Shown one piece after another: positions 50,950 through 60,572 of a stretch of 64,000 nucleotides of DNA. Position numbers and translations under genes: made by a program. Numbering within the stretch: position 1 is the stretch's first letter; each line of letters starts with the position of its first letter. The notes below the pieces were generated by a model. That model saw nothing but the letters and a program-made list of their open reading frames with translations, had not been told where the DNA came from and ran no database searches. Source of the DNA: Ilyonectria destructans (lineage: Eukaryota > Ascomycota > Sordariomycetes > Hypocreales > Nectriaceae). The DNA is taken from contig JAHEWK010000002.1 in the NCBI GenBank assembly GCA_020740775.1, positions 2,728,001-2,792,000 on the forward strand, written 5' to 3'.

Positions 50950-51143
50950 TTTACGATGGAGGGCGCGGAAGAAAGAACAGGAGACCGGTCCCCTAGGGGT
51001 CCGCCAATGCCTTTCAGAACGGGCCTGACAAGCAAGGCACTTGTCTTGTGAAAGAAAGAGCCCGACACCAGCACTTGTCTTGTGAAGGAGCGAGGCTGAT
51101 AAGCACAGTCTTGTACTTGTAAAGCCTAGCATGCGCGTTTGTA
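50950..51143 (-). repeat. Dispersed repeat B, copy 2
   Basis: Minus-strand text AAACGCGCATGCTAGGCTTT, CTTCACAAGACAAGTGCT, GTCGGGCTCTTTCTTTCA and GGGGACCGGTCTCCT matches 63164-63325, and the second half matches the copy at 7150-7345. The outer part of the repeat seen in copies 1 and 3 is missing here. Confidence 0.75.
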
Positions 51144-51648
51144 TTGCCTTTTGGGGTTTGAGACGCTGCGCACAGGCGCTAGCTTACAGCTCAGACCCCG
51201 GCGTTCGGTGGCATTGCAGTTTAACCCCGTTTCGTGACTCGTCTTTATTTTCAAGCATCAAACTTCTTCAACGAGTCTTCCTCAGGTAGTAAACAAAATC
51301 ATTGGGCCGCTCTTTATAACGATCGATTACTCAAGCTCTGGCGGTGGCGACACAGATAACCTAATATCTATGTTCTCCATGTGAACTTATAATCGTGGAA
51401 GCGTCTGGTTGAGCTTGTTGCCACACTCCTGCAGCGCTGCGGCGGTCATGAGATGGGTCTTGCCGATGCCTCTTGATGATATGTCGAAGGAGGCCTGTCC
51501 CACAGGGAGACTCCACTATGGCTTTATTCGAGGTGGCGATTTTCTCACCAGAGGCCATCATGGTCTTTTGCATGAGTTTACATCATCAGTTATCTGGATG
51601 GTGAGTAGGCACAGATAGGGTAATTCGTTCGTTCGTGTCATAGCCGGC
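51144..51648. other. Spacer, 3' flank of the regulator
   Basis: No gene supported. Confidence 0.3.
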
Positions 51649-53112
51649 TCATCCTTGCTCTCTGGCCACCTCCTCCAAAGGCCAGCGCATTGGCTCTTGC
51701 CAGAAGCTGCCCAAGTAATCGGCAATAAGCCGCACCAAGAAGGTGCCCGCATCGTCTATAATCCAAGATTTGCGGCACCGATGTAGTAAGACGCCGTAAT
51801 ATGCCAAGACTATGAGGGCTTCAGGTCGGTGCTTTCGTACGGTATCCACGAAGTCTGCCGTCAAGAGTACAGGAAATGCGGTTGCGGCGTGAATGTTGTC
51901 CTCGAGTGACAGGTTAGCATGGACATTGAAGGCCCATTGTAGCATGCGAGCGGCGCTTAGGCATCCTGTCACTGCTGTCGGGCCCAAATCAGAAGCTCGG
52001 ATGAGGCTAATAAGCTCGACACATTCACTGCCACCATGCTTCGCTGCTTTTTCGGCGTTGCGTATGTTGATAAGGAATGGACGTATGCTAGACTCAAGAA
52101 TGGTCTCATACATTGAAGAGGTCACGGTTCGAACCCCTTGATGGAGATATGCCAATTCGAGAAATCTTTCTATAAAGACGTGGAAGTTGGCACGGTAGTG
52201 AGTAAACGTCTCGTAAAGTATTTGGAGGCTGAGAAGAGACGAAAAGAGGAATCGAGGGACGCAAGCCTTGTTTGGATCAGACCGGCCCCTATTCGTCAGG
52301 TCGGGAGGAGCACGGTTGAAACACATGAGAGCGCGAGTCTGAAGCTCAGCAGCAGTGCGACGATGAGACATGGCGTTCTCGGGTGATAATAGAGCTAGAT
52401 GTTCCGCTGCCAAGGCGAGGAGCTGGTCCATAGCGTACGGTGCTGCATGGCACCACTCCAAGGCGATGTTGACAACAGGCCCGTGGAAGCCCCCCGCAAG
52501 GGGCATATCCGTAACGGCATGGTGAAGTAAGGTGAGATGTTTGGTGGTGAAGATGGGTTGAGGAAGGCCGTTAGGGACTGATGGAGAGGAAGAGGAATCA
52601 ACGAAAGTGGTTACGGCAAGGGAGTCGGTAAAGGAGGGGAGTGTGGCAGGAAAGGGGATTGGGTTATCAGTGACCTTAGGAAAACCAAGCCGGCCATGCG
52701 AGCACGACGGCGGCCGTCCTGCAGACTGAAGACGTTGGATAGCCCTAGCGTCGGAGCAGCTATCGGCACGGCTCTGAACTTGGTTATTGCTGGCATTATT
52801 CGGGGTGACCCGGGGCAGAGGTAGAGGATGAAACGGAATCGGGGTTGGAGTTGGAGCAGAGGCTGGAGTTGGCGCACTGGTAGCGGGCGTTGCGGCGGGT
52901 GGAAAGGAACATGATCGTTCACTGACGACGCAGTTCCCACACGCGGGTCGAGATTCGTCGCATTTGATATGCCGTCGCTTGCACTCCCAACAGCCCTTAC
53001 GCGATTTGCGATGGGCGCGCCGGAGCTTGGCAGGAACGGTGCCGGCCTCGGAGCCAGAGCCGGGGCATTTGCTCTCTGGGGCGGTGCACGGCGGCATTGC
53101 AAAGGGAAACAA
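51649..53112 (-). CDS. Zn2Cys6 transcription factor
   Basis: One uninterrupted frame of 487 residues. The zinc cluster, about residues 41-68, reads CWECKRRHIKCDESRPACGN followed by CVVSERSC, with C-x2-C-x6-C-x5-C-x2-C-x6-C spacing, preceded by HRKSRKG. A Pro/Thr/Ala-rich linker (PATSAPTPASAPTPTPI) follows. The C-terminal 300 residues are helical, with TTKHLTLLHHAVTDM and ALEWCHAAPYAMDQLLALAA, the pattern of the Upc2/sterol-regulator-like fungal family, where this region is a ligand-responsive domain. Length fits that family. No link to the PKS-NRPS locus is shown; it is 14 kb away with a transposon between. Target genes are unknown. A GC-rich linker with Pro-codon repeats is the only oddity. 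Confidence 0.85.
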   Translation of the reverse strand: MFPFAMPPCTAPESKCPGSGSEAGTVPAKLRRAHRKSRKGCWECKRRHIKCDESRPACGNCVVSERSCSFPPAATPATSAPTPASAPTPTPIPFHPLPLPRVTPNNASNNQVQSRADSCSDARAIQRLQSAGRPPSCSHGRLGFPKVTDNPIPFPATLPSFTDSLAVTTFVDSSSSPSVPNGLPQPIFTTKHLTLLHHAVTDMPLAGGFHGPVVNIALEWCHAAPYAMDQLLALAAEHLALLSPENAMSHRRTAAELQTRALMCFNRAPPDLTNRGRSDPNKACVPRFLFSSLLSLQILYETFTHYRANFHVFIERFLELAYLHQGVRTVTSSMYETILESSIRPFLINIRNAEKAAKHGGSECVELISLIRASDLGPTAVTGCLSAARMLQWAFNVHANLSLEDNIHAATAFPVLLTADFVDTVRKHRPEALIVLAYYGVLLHRCRKSWIIDDAGTFLVRLIADYLGSFWQEPMRWPLEEVAREQG

Positions 53113-53690
53113 CTCAGGGTCGCAGGCGAGTGTCGTCGTTGTCGTCCTGATAAGCAGAAATGGAAGATCACGGTCTTGGCTGGTGTTGTCTGTCGCTGAA
53201 CAGCCAGAGCCCGTCGAGCCGGGAGCTCCTCGCTGACGTGGGTGGTGACACGTCTTTGGAGAAGTTCTGGCGGTGGCAGTTTTGAAACGGTGAGAGGGGG
53301 GAAAAAAACACGCTTGCAGATCGGGGGCTAAGACGATTAGTCAGAATTCGGAGATTCGGGGATTCCTGCGGAGGAGTCACGACCTGGAGTTAAGGCAGGC
53401 ATCATGCTCTGGCATTCTGTCAAATGCATAGCAATTGAAGGATGATCAGCATTTTGCATCTTTCTTCCCCTCGTTGACTCATTGATTTTTATTCTGGTCG
53501 TAGCTCGCGCCCATCCTTTCCGCTGTGGAAAAGAAGGGTCTTTGTGGCTGAAGCTGTTAGGGAGACTGCATTCAAGACTGCATTCCGTTCTGTCCAGAAT
53601 TAGAAGCAATCCCTGCTTCTTTCTCCTTGTTATCTGATGGAAATACTGCACTACCTTCTTCAAATAGATACTTTAATAGTCTTATGCGCT
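53113..53690. other. Promoter-side spacer of the regulator
   Basis: No gene supported; should contain the promoter of the minus-strand regulator at 51649-53112. Confidence 0.35.
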
Positions 53691-54165
53691 ATAACTTAAA
53701 AGTGTACATCACACTTCTCCAAATTATATATCTGAGATCCGCTAAACCTATTCTAGAAGTGTTGCTAATAATAACCTCAACTGGAGGAAAGATATAATAT
53801 TTAAAATATAGCTATTATTATAGCTTATTAAGATATTAGAAAATGTAACTAATTAGATTAAAAATCTTAATCTATTTAAGTAAATTATTAATCTTTAAAT
53901 AAATTAAGTATATAATTTATATTATTAATTTTATTATTAGTATTTATTTTTACTGGTAAGCTTTTAGATCTCTCTTTAAGTATAAATATATTAAGGTATT
54001 TTAATCTTTTAATAAAAGCTTTATAAGTTTTTTATTATTTCTTTATATCTTTTTACCTTTATATATATATTAATTAATTACTGTACTAACTAAATAAAAT
54101 ATCTACTTTTTATTAAATAGAATAAATTAAAAAAAACTTCTTTTAATTATTACCTATCAAACGAC
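53691..54165. repeat. AT-rich island
   Basis: About 475 bp of AT-rich sequence with the same TATA/TTAA texture as the islands at 1-1390 and 20140-22015. It runs into the mutated 3' end of the regulator pseudogene. Confidence 0.7.
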
Positions 54166-54173
54166 TCTATCTA

Positions 54174-56112
54174 AGAGCAATTATAGCTTGAGTTCTTAGA
54201 TACTTCCAGGCTGTAAAGACGATAAGGCGACGATAACGCATAACTGAGGAATGCAGGAACCTTCCTCAACAATAGCAGACAGCTCTGCCAATAACTATAT
54301 AGGCCTGATATTGCATGGAGCGAAAGGGGCCGCACCCACAAAGCATCAAGCGAGTATAATCAACGCACTGCTCCTTCGGGCCCACGGCTTCCTGGATCGC
54401 TGTCATCAGAGGGTCCTGGGAGGACTTGGGAGGGAGAATGGGGTAGGCCAACTTCAGGGCCGCATCCAAAGAAGCCCTTCGTGAAAAGCAATAGGCCGGG
54501 TTTCTCAGCGCCGCCGACATAAAAGGGATGTGCAAGGCGAAGATGTAGCGAGAAATGACCAAGTAGCAATAATGCTGCTGGAACAACGAAGGCTCTGGGT
54601 CCATTGACCTCAGACAGCGATCCAAGTCGCGACAGACAGCCGTATACTCGGAGTTCAATCTCAAAATCTCGTCGTAAGGGACTTCAGGCTTTCTGGTTGT
54701 TGCGCACTGGAGCACTGATATCCTAATAGCAAAGGAGCGCCCCATGGATATCTGTAGAGATGTATCCGTACGATGATTGTCAGGGTACGGAACTGGGTGC
54801 GCGTTTGAACCGGGAATCAACTGATGGTCGTTGAAGTTGGACGGCAATGCGCAGTCAAAGTCATCCGGACTCAGCAAGGGAGATTGGCCAGCATCGATGC
54901 TGGAATCTAGCACGATCTCGGCGACTGTTATCCAAGCCGTCTTCGCATCTCGGCCTCAAACAGGGACATTTCTGGTAGTCTGGCTGGGTCGCGGTGCAGC
55001 CCAATGCACATGGCCGACCTCATCAAAAAGCCAGATTTGATCCACAAGTGTTCACCATAGACACCTTGGGCACATCGACGAGCGGGATAAGTTAGAAACA
55101 TGATCTGACCGCCCATGATGGTGAGGCGAATCTTTGCCTCCGATCCGAGCCACGATTCGGCTTCCTTGATCCACTGTAATGCGTTAGGCCTTAGAGAAAA
55201 CGAATCGTCATTCACTCAAGCGCCTATGGCACAACAGAGCTGCATCTGGATGAGGAAAGCTCTCGATGACGAGCTTGGGTTATCCAGGAATCTGTCCATG
55301 TCTCTCTTAAAGTTGGGTACGTGGAGAACACGATGGATCGTCTCCGAGGTATGCATTGATCAGAGACTCGGCGACTTGCCTTTAGGGGAGAAATTTTCCA
55401 TACTCTCCGTCTGTCCATGTGAGCATTCGTCGAGTTTTGAGCCGTCGAGATAAAGATTTACATGACTGCATCATCTAGCAGCACTCGCCCCCGTGTTGCA
55501 GCAGTTCTTGAATCAGCCAACCTATGGTATGGGGCGCTTAAACCTGGTGTCAGAGAGCCATCTCACCAGTAAGCCTCACGATGGGATGCAGGCTAGAGCC
55601 AGAATGGGTACTCACTAAGCATATGGCGTACAGCCAGTGGTTGGGCGACATGAACCGAGTCTTGACTATGAAGCCGCGAATCGGGTGGGACAAGTTGCAT
55701 AGAGTGGCGGTGATGGGACTCGAATGCGAGGCTGAATCTGTGGTGACTGTTCGACTTGGTTGCGTAGTCACTAGTGTAGAGATTGTAGCAGCATTGAGAC
55801 TGGGACTATCTTTGTGGGATTCATCCACCAAGATGCTTCCCAGTTTCGTATAGTTCCATCTTCGACTAGATCCCGCTGGATCCGGATCCTCTAGATTTGG
55901 TCGTTGATTTTCCGTCTCAGGCGCAGCAGCCCTGGTACCCGTTTGAGTGAGTGTGCTGTGGCTGGACTCTGTAGAGGCGAGCAATCCAGATGCCGGTGGC
56001 TTCGCAATGTTTGTCACCCGGCGGAGCCCTCCAGGATACGGATATGTGCATGTCGCGCTCCTAGAGCGCGCGCAATTACTGCAAGGATGATTGCGGTCAC
56101 AGCGGAGCTCCC
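54174..56112 (-). pseudogene. Decayed Zn2Cys6 transcription factor
   Basis: Reads from about 56112 down. It begins with the second half of a zinc cluster (LRCDRNHPCSNCARSRSATC) but the first Cys pair is missing, because sequence above 56112 is repeat C. A fungal middle-homology region follows in pieces: SPNHWLYAI, FLIQMQLCCAIGA, LQWIKEAESWLG, MRSAMCIGLHRDPARLPEM and SPLLSPDDFDCALPSNF. Lesions: TAA at 55382-55384, an extra base near 55343-55346, TGA at 55216-55218, a missing base near 54931-54935 and a further frame break near 54290. The final part (54174-54290) matches 12500-12607 and carries many G-to-A/C-to-T changes where it meets the AT-rich island. Not functional. Confidence 0.75.
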
Positions 56113-56207
56113 CAGTCCAATGGTTGCTGACAACATTGCGAAGTACGTCGTCATTACCAAGCAATGCAGTGCGTTTGACAGACGGCCAAATTAGGTACAT
56201 TGAATTC
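56112..56207 (-). repeat. Repeat C, copy 1
   Basis: About 96 bp (TCCCCAGTCCAATGGTTGCT ... GCAATGCAGTGCGTTTGACA) nearly identical to 63616-63713. It abuts the truncated regulator exactly where the first half of its zinc cluster should be. Confidence 0.8.
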
Positions 56208-57730
56208 CTAAGGCTAGTTGATTAGGCCTGGCCTGCGAAACTATTGTGAGGTCAACGATGTGTATTGGGTTGAGTTGAGTAGGCTATCTAGGGGAGGCTA
56301 TTCCGGGCCGTAAGGGCCTCGGCTGTGGGCTGCGTTCAACAGAAATTAAACTACAACCAAACAGCACAGCACTTTGACGAGCACGACACCGAAGAGCCAT
56401 AATAAGTCCAATCCCTTTTCTGGTGCCCCTACGAAACCTAAACCCTGCCCTACATCTACCGCTCTCCTGCTTCTATACGCATCTCCTTTTTCGTCGGGGT
56501 CGCCGCTGCTGCTATAACTATTGCCCCTGTTAGGTGGTCCGCTATGAAATCTGGCATTTCGTTATTCAGTCGCGCCGCTTTCTCTCATTTGTTCTGAAGA
56601 ACACTCACTCGTTGATTCTTGTTTCGGCTGCGTGGCGATTGCAGAAGATTTGTCATCCACTGACTTCTCTTTGCCCACCCAAACCCCATTCATTTGCCCC
56701 TCTAACAGAGGAGGAGTCCAACTCCTGGACCTCCAACTCCTGGACCTCCACCACCTGGACCCGAAACCGCCCTCGGCCAAGCTCTTCATCCTATCCTAGA
56801 ATATTTACTCGTTGCTAAGATATTTCGATTCAATTTTATATAGAAATGGTTGCGATTGGTGCCTCGGTTGCACAACAAAACCTTCTTTCGCTGGCCGCCA
56901 TCCAACTATCGCGGCCTCTGAGACATGTCCCGTTTTGGGTCCGTTTTGTCGATTATGCACCGTCCAACTTCTGACAGGGCTTCGGATATGTACTCCGAAG
57001 GCATTGCCGTGCCCTGAACATCGGGATTTCCTCACTCATGTCCCACTTTAAGCCGCAGTCCAGGCGCCATGACTGTTAAGAGCCTCTCACCTACCGCCTT
57101 TTCCGACCCTGGCTCTGTCTGAAGGATCGAAAGTACGAAAGGCTTTTCCTTCTGTCCGTCGCCTAAAAGTTTGACAGGTCAAACTTTGGGAAGCAAAATT
57201 GAGGTCATAGAAGCTCTTATTTCTTCAATCTATGGAGTGGCTTGGAGCCCTATTTCTATCTGTTCAGTGGTGCGTAGCGAAGGGGTTGTTACAGTGTTGA
57301 GACTGCTCCGGGAGTTCGGACCTCCGGCCAGCCTGTCTAAACTTGACATAGTAGATCCGACCGGACATCTGGAGGTCCGGACTTCAAGGCTCTTATTTGG
57401 CCCATGAACAACTCCTATTGAGGTCACCGGCGACCACGAGTTTATACCACCGGACTCCGAGAATATTGCTCAAAGAGGACCGTGTCCTGGTCTGAAATTG
57501 GCGAACCATCGTTATATTAGCCGAAAGGGTCTTACATGTCTGACCGAGGTCACGGGCGTCATCAATCAAGTATTCGGGATGGATCCAGAGCTTGCAGTCG
57601 GTTAAAGAACATTAAGACCAGGTGCAAACCAGCGGATGACATGACAGTTCACAACCGATAGATAAGTCAATCCACCTAACAACGCACCACCTTGTTATTC
57701 ATGTGAAAGTCAAGTGTCCGTAATTGATTC
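56208..57730. other. Gene-poor spacer
   Basis: No supported gene in 1.5 kb. It holds a small tandem array at 56717-56761 and CT-rich sequence near 56390-56530. Confidence 0.4.
56717..56761 (+). repeat. 15-bp tandem repeat, three units
   Basis: Three adjacent units of TCCAACTCCTGGACC, the last with two changes (TCCACCACCTGGACC). Confidence 0.85.
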
Positions 57731-59312
57731 TTACAAAGAAATGCTATTTAGAATTCCGAGGACCTTTTCAATATACCTCACACCTACCGCCACTCCATCC
57801 TCATCCTGGAATTCTCGTTCGTCACCAAAATCCAAATTGTCCTCATCCAGACAAGTCAGGCATGTCTCGACCACCTCGCTGTACTTTGTACCCATCTTAG
57901 CTCTTAACATATTGCTACGACTAAGAGTAACTAGGTGCTCCTTCAGTATACTGGGACTCTTAAGCTGTGACCTGTCTTCAGTGAGACTAAGAGCTGTCGA
58001 CGGCTGCGCAGACCCGTCGGGGTCGTAAGCAACGAGCGACTCCCACAGACCAATCTCGAGAAGGCATACTCCAAGGCTGTAGATGTCGTGCTGCATCACA
58101 TAGTAGTCGACGTTGTTTCCCTGCCGCAACGGATGCTGGTACAGATTGGTCTCCCACTTCATATCGGTCACCGGGTATGTCCTCCCATCTGCATTTCGGA
58201 TGACCTGGAACCCAACTAGGCATGCCATGCTGGAGAGTCTCCCCTCCTCCGTATCGCTGAGGTTCAGTATTGTCTCAGGACGGATATTCTTGTGTACGAA
58301 CCCGTATAAGTGAACGTAATAGACAGCATTGACAAGCTTTTTCGCCATCTCGAGGCGGTCGGAAAGTGAGTCATGGGCTTGGCCGGAGAGCAGCAGTTGC
58401 CGAACAGTGCGGATGGCCGTGTATCCCTCTGGAACCCGGAAGAGGAAGGCCATGCCGGAGGTCTTACCCTGCCGCACGACCCCCTTGCAGCTAAAGACTC
58501 CAAAGGTGAAGGGATCCGAGTCTCGAAGACGGCGGGCGAACTCTCGTGCGTCTTTGGACTGGACTGCCCCGTTGGTGACCATGTCGACAATGAGCCGTCT
58601 GGAGTCTCCTGGACGCGTGGCTATCAGAGCCGTGCAGGACAAAATGGCTTCTTTGTTATAGCAGTCTAGCTCCTCTTCGCGAATAAAGACGCTCTGGGAT
58701 TCTGTCGAGGGCACTTTGAACGCTCGACGAAACTTCCGGGCTACCAAACTGAAGTCCGCTGCTCCTGTAGGTCCGGCTTTGATGACGTTGTCGAGTGTCA
58801 CGTCAACAGTCGGAGGAGCAAGTTTGATCAAGTGAAACCAAGAAGGCTCGTAGAGTCTCTGCCAGGATTCCAGTTCCGCTATGGTCTCCTCAAGGGTATC
58901 CTTCAAACGCACGAACTGTAGCTTTTTCACCATTTCGGGCATTAGGCGCCGGGAAAACTTTGAGAGATTCTGAGTAGCTGTATCCAACTTGCCCCGGAGG
59001 ATGCAAAGAATTCGCTGTTGGAGAGCTTTGTGGTCGTCGGTCATAGTGCTTTCTAGCTCCTTGGTCACCTCCAGCTGGCTGAGAACTCGTATCCAACACA
59101 CTTCAATGCGGACAATCATCTCGTCGACCTTGGCGTCAGCTTCCCGGTAGTCCTTGCATGCCTGAACCAGAGCCTTCCCCCATCTTTTTTTTGACATGGT
59201 TAGCCCTTATGATCCTCGGTGATATCTATGAAATTATTGTCCTGGATACATACTTCATGCATAAGTCGATAGTCCCAGTAAGGCCAATAACTCCAATAGC
59301 GAACTCAGCCAT
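57731..59312 (-). CDS. HeLo-like domain plus pseudokinase protein
   Basis: Exons 59312-59254 and 59183-57731 encode 503 residues; the intron has a GTATGT donor and an AAAAG acceptor, and splicing gives MAEFAIGVIGLTGTIDLCMK joined to WGKALVQACKDYREA. Residues about 1-210 resemble the HeLo/HET-s-LopB helical family: a hydrophobic N-terminal helix followed by Glu/Lys/Leu-rich helices. In that family the bundle can act on membranes in fungal cell death. Residues about 215-490 are kinase-like (MAKKLVNAVYYVHLYGFVHK, YSLGVCLLEIGLWESL) but the catalytic loop is HKNIRPETI (HRD Asp is Asn), DFG is replaced by LVGFQV, and no glycine loop or VAIK Lys is evident, so it is probably a pseudokinase. This order is that of MLKL. 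It is divergent to the kinase-ankyrin gene 1.26 kb away. Confidence 0.75.
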
Positions 59313-60572
59313 TAAGCGCTAAAACCTAGAAGTCAGTGGAATTTTCGAATGTCGTGCTCAGGTAGAAGTCCAGGATGTGTGAAGTGCTACCGTTACTTCA
59401 GTGTGCGCCTAAGTGTAGGAATACAGAACGCGAAGACAACCCAACCCGAGAGTCGATCGGAGGGGGGGGAACTGACTAGGGTCAATCCGCCTCCCTCAAG
59501 ACAGCGATTTGCAAATGGGCAAGCGCGCGGACCGCCAACCTTTCTAGTGCTGCCAATGGTGTGATAATGACGTGAAAGGCTGAACGGCAGCAGGTGGCTT
59601 GCTAGGGTTACCCATCCAAAGTCTTTATGGCGCCAATAGTTGGTCAACGCGTATGCCCGAGTCCTTCACACTGCGGCAATTTCGCGATTGGTCAGGATGA
59701 GACTTTGGGCCTCTGTCACATTCTGGGGTCATCGTAAGACGCCTGGAATAGCTTCCAGACCGGGTGCTAGGAACCCGGTCTGGACTACGGTCTCAGACCC
59801 CCGGCAGGTGGGTCCTCCGGTCTCAGACCTCCGGACCTCGGGCCCGGAGGCTGCCGGAGGCCGCCCTTATCTTCATCTATAAGACCGATCCCTAGCCCTT
59901 CGTTAGATAGAAAATCAAGAGCTTTCATCAGCATCATTTAGATCCTACGTTCAGTGTGACAGCCTCAATCCAATAATGTTATCAACCGACCTTCTCAGAA
60001 ATCTTACTAGGCGGGGTGTCCGCCACATATATGGCACCTCCTATCACCCGCGACAGTACGTAGAATGTCAGGAAATCAGTTTGTGATGTATTCGAAACTC
60101 ATGCTATTATTGACGCCGCACGTCGATTGTCTTTTCAATGAACTGTGTAACTATCTTGAGCTGTGTAAGGCCGCGGTGGCTGGGTCTTCAGCTAACAGAG
60201 GGATGTTGCAAGCCGATCTAAACGAGGATAGCGCTTACAAGCCGGATGCAGACAAGGAGCTTCCCAGCCTGTGCCTCCCCGCATACTTATCTCACTAGGT
60301 GGCTCGCATGACCAAAAAAGTGGACCACAGGTAATGGTGATTTGCTTGATGTTAAGTATTCGCGGCCCAACATATTAGCCGTTACAACCAATTAACGTAC
60401 AAAGTAGAGCAGTAGGCGACAAGTCGTGACTTATGGTGTAAAAGCTAGCCAAGGTCTAGATAAACCCACTTCATTCCGTGCCACTAATGGTCACGGCGAT
60501 CATCCAGGTAGAATTCTATCCCATTTCCCCTGAGATTCACCCATCGCCGAATTTGTGGAAATACTCATCTCA
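59313..60572. promoter_or_regulatory. Divergent intergenic region of the kinase pair
   Basis: 1.26 kb between the two start codons, which must contain both promoters. It also holds a part of repeat A (about 59840-59945), a GC-rich stretch with repeated GGTCTCAGACC-like words at 59790-59835, and a 77-codon frame at 60065-60298 (MSGNQFVMYSKLMLLLTPHV...) of unknown meaning. Confidence 0.4.
59840..59945 (+). repeat. Dispersed repeat A, partial copy 3
   Basis: ATCTTCATCTATAAGAC, GTTAGATAG and AAGAGCTTTC...TAGATCC follow the order of the 3' half of the copies at 4140-4259 and 43120-43225. Shorter and more divergent. Confidence 0.55.

Noticed and set aside
52138..52386. Plus-strand frame in the second regulator
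   Set aside because: Antisense shadow of the intact Zn2Cys6 gene.
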